Notes under the pieces: model-generated
The model's input: the letters and a program-made list of their open reading frames with translations, nothing else
Told to the model about the DNA's origin: nothing
The model's database searches: none
Shown: one piece after another, positions 62,555 to 64,000 of the stretch
How the letters are laid out: the number at the start of each line of letters is the position of its first letter
Numbering within the stretch: position 1 is the first letter of the stretch
Assembly: GCF_000321225.1 (NCBI RefSeq)
Contig: NW_004450276.1
Coordinates: 6,236,227 to 6,300,226, forward strand
Source of the DNA: Odobenus rosmarus divergens
Lineage: Eukaryota > Chordata > Mammalia > Carnivora > Odobenidae
Direction: 5' to 3'
DNA length: 64,000 bases
Translations under genes and position numbers: made by a program

Positions 62555-63665
62555 CTCTCCTCTGGGATCTGGCCTGCGCCACCGGGTCTAGGGAGCTGGC
62601 TGAAGTAAGGTGGTGCAGGTTTCCCACACCCCACCCCTGGCAAAAAGAGTCGGAACCTCCTCGCTCCCCCCACCGAGGGCGGGGAGGGGGGTTCTCTTTA
62701 GAACTCCTGGTAGGAGAAAGTCAGGGAGAAGCAGGGCCGACCCGGGCGGCCGCCGCGTTTCTCCGGCTGCGCCAGCGCTGCGGGCCTTGGCCCCGGGGTT
62801 CGGGTCTCCGCCCGCTCCGGGCTGGCCCCTGAGAGTTGGCCACACCATTCCTGGGCCCACGGGTCAGCCGCACCGCGGGAAGGTCGGCCAGGCCCTCTCC
62901 GGGAGAGCCCGCGTGGCGGTGCGGTTTTTGCTGGAAGCCTGGCCTGGGGAAGCAAAACGAAAGGATAGAGGCCTTCTTTTTCCTGCAACCCGCCCCCGAG
63001 CAGACGCCGGCTCTGCGGGAACCGCGGCCCCTTCCCTCAAGATGCCCAAGCCCGCGGCCCGCGGATGTGAGGATGCACGCAGAGTGGGACGCCCCCCTCC
63101 CATCTCGCTCGCACCCTTGGGCATAGCAGCGGCCGAGCGCACAGCGGGTCCCGGGAGGCCCCGCGGGAGGGAAGCAGCCGGGCCGAGCCTGCGCCGCGCT
63201 TCCGCACTCGCGCCCTCGGGCGGGGCGCCCCCGCGTCTTCCTCTTGCTTGCACCCCCGACCCTGATTTCCCTGCGCCACCTTTTGTGCCTAGCTCAGTGA
63301 TTGACGGCGGGCCCTCGAGGGCTTCTGATCCAAACCACAGCCTGACCCCAGCCCCCACCGATTCCCGGCGCCCCCTCCCTCGTTAGAAACTGAGCAGAGG
63401 TGCTCTTTGGAGTTAAGAGACATTTTAGACTAAAGGAAAAGCCGAGAACGTCCCGGAATACTGCATTCTTCTCTTCCCCTGGGGCCCCAACACCCCCATC
63501 AACACTGAACACTGTTGCCTGCCGGGGCCAGCGCCGTCGAGCGGGGAACCCCGCGTCCACACCGCGCGGAGACCCGCCTGTGTCCAGATTTGCTGTGCGA
63601 AACAAGAACCTTCAGCTCCTGGCTGTCGGAGCCGCGGCGTAGCTGTGGCTGGACCCGCACCTGAG
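62555..63665. promoter_or_regulatory. CpG island near the window end
   Basis: About 1.1 kb of CpG-rich sequence with long open frames on both strands (258 codons at 62610-63386 plus, 164 codons at 62864-63358 minus) that show no domain and low-complexity composition. By synteny with human, SPAG6 should follow BMI1. No coding start of SPAG6 was recognised here, so the island is either an upstream non-coding exon or promoter, or belongs to a non-coding transcript. Confidence 0.6.
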
Positions 63666-63982
63666 GGGTGCATGGGTCGAGTCCTCCCAGGTCTTGGACC
63701 GCATGCAGGCGGGGTGGGCTCTAGGGTTCGTTTCCTATGTGACACTTTCCATTTTTGTCTCCTGTATCCTGCACTAATAAAAAGGTGGGAATAGGACAGT
63801 ATCTGCCTTCCCTGAGACAAGTCCAACAACACCAAGATTTTAAAGAGGTGGGGGGAATGGGTAGTGTTGAGAGGGAGTGGCTGACAGACATCTATGTCAG
63901 GGCGCTTGGAGTTTTCTACCTGGTGATGCGGGGTTTGGGTACAATTTTTAAGGAAAACTCACTTCCTTAAAAAGATATTCAC

Positions 63983-64000
63983 GGGCTCCTGGGTGGCTCA
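63983..64000 (+). mobile_element. Start of a Can-SINE, cut by the window end
   Basis: gggctcctgggtggctca is the tRNA-related head of the family. The rest lies outside the window. Confidence 0.8.

Noticed and set aside
62610..63386. 258-codon frame as the start of SPAG6
   Set aside because: It does not resemble the armadillo-repeat N-terminus of SPAG6 and is low-complexity.

Overview
This is a nuclear segment of a carnivoran mammal, most likely an arctoid (bear, seal or mustelid group). Eighteen tRNA-derived carnivore SINEs (Can-SINEs) of the type with a 'gcctgggtggctcagt' head, CT-rich body and AAATAAA tail lie between 3.1 and 32.7 kb, together with carnivore-type L1 3' ends. The subfamily look suggests Arctoidea, but the species cannot be named by reading alone. 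No bacterial, plasmid or CRISPR feature is present.

Layout. (1) 1-32.7 kb is intergenic DNA dominated by transposons: Can-SINEs on both strands, young L1 3' tails, two older minus-strand L1 bodies (12.6-17.1 kb), one plus-strand L1 ORF2 relic (25.7-28.4 kb), L2-like and MIR relics, and a decayed ERVL-type retroviral dUTPase relic near 21 kb. (2) 32.7-37.9 kb is AT-rich DNA with no young repeats. (3) 37.9-42.3 kb holds COMMD3: CpG-island promoter, 8 coding exons, 195 codons, intact. (4) 42.4-53.4 kb holds BMI1 (PCGF4): CpG-island promoter, non-coding exon 1 with several upstream ORFs, a sequencing gap in intron 1, a second CpG island in intron 1, 9 coding exons for 326 residues, and a 3' UTR of about 1.7 kb with seed matches for known microRNA regulators. 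(5) 53.4-64 kb holds no recognised protein gene but has two further CpG islands (56.2-59.0 and 62.5-63.7 kb) with promoter-type motifs (NRF1, YY1, RFX X-box, CRE). A Can-SINE begins at the last bases.

The two genes are in the same orientation, COMMD3 upstream of BMI1, as in human 10p12, where the ciliary gene SPAG6 follows. COMMD3 belongs to the Commander complex that recycles endosomal cargo. BMI1 is the RING partner of RING1A/B in Polycomb repressive complex 1, which ubiquitinates histone H2A. They are linked by position and by known read-through transcription, not by pathway. I found no new multi-gene system. The most interesting signals are a relic copy of part of BMI1 exon 2 inside intron 3, a 31-kb stretch without young transposons around BMI1, uORFs in the BMI1 leader, a composite double-tailed L1 insertion, and the orphan CpG islands downstream of BMI1.
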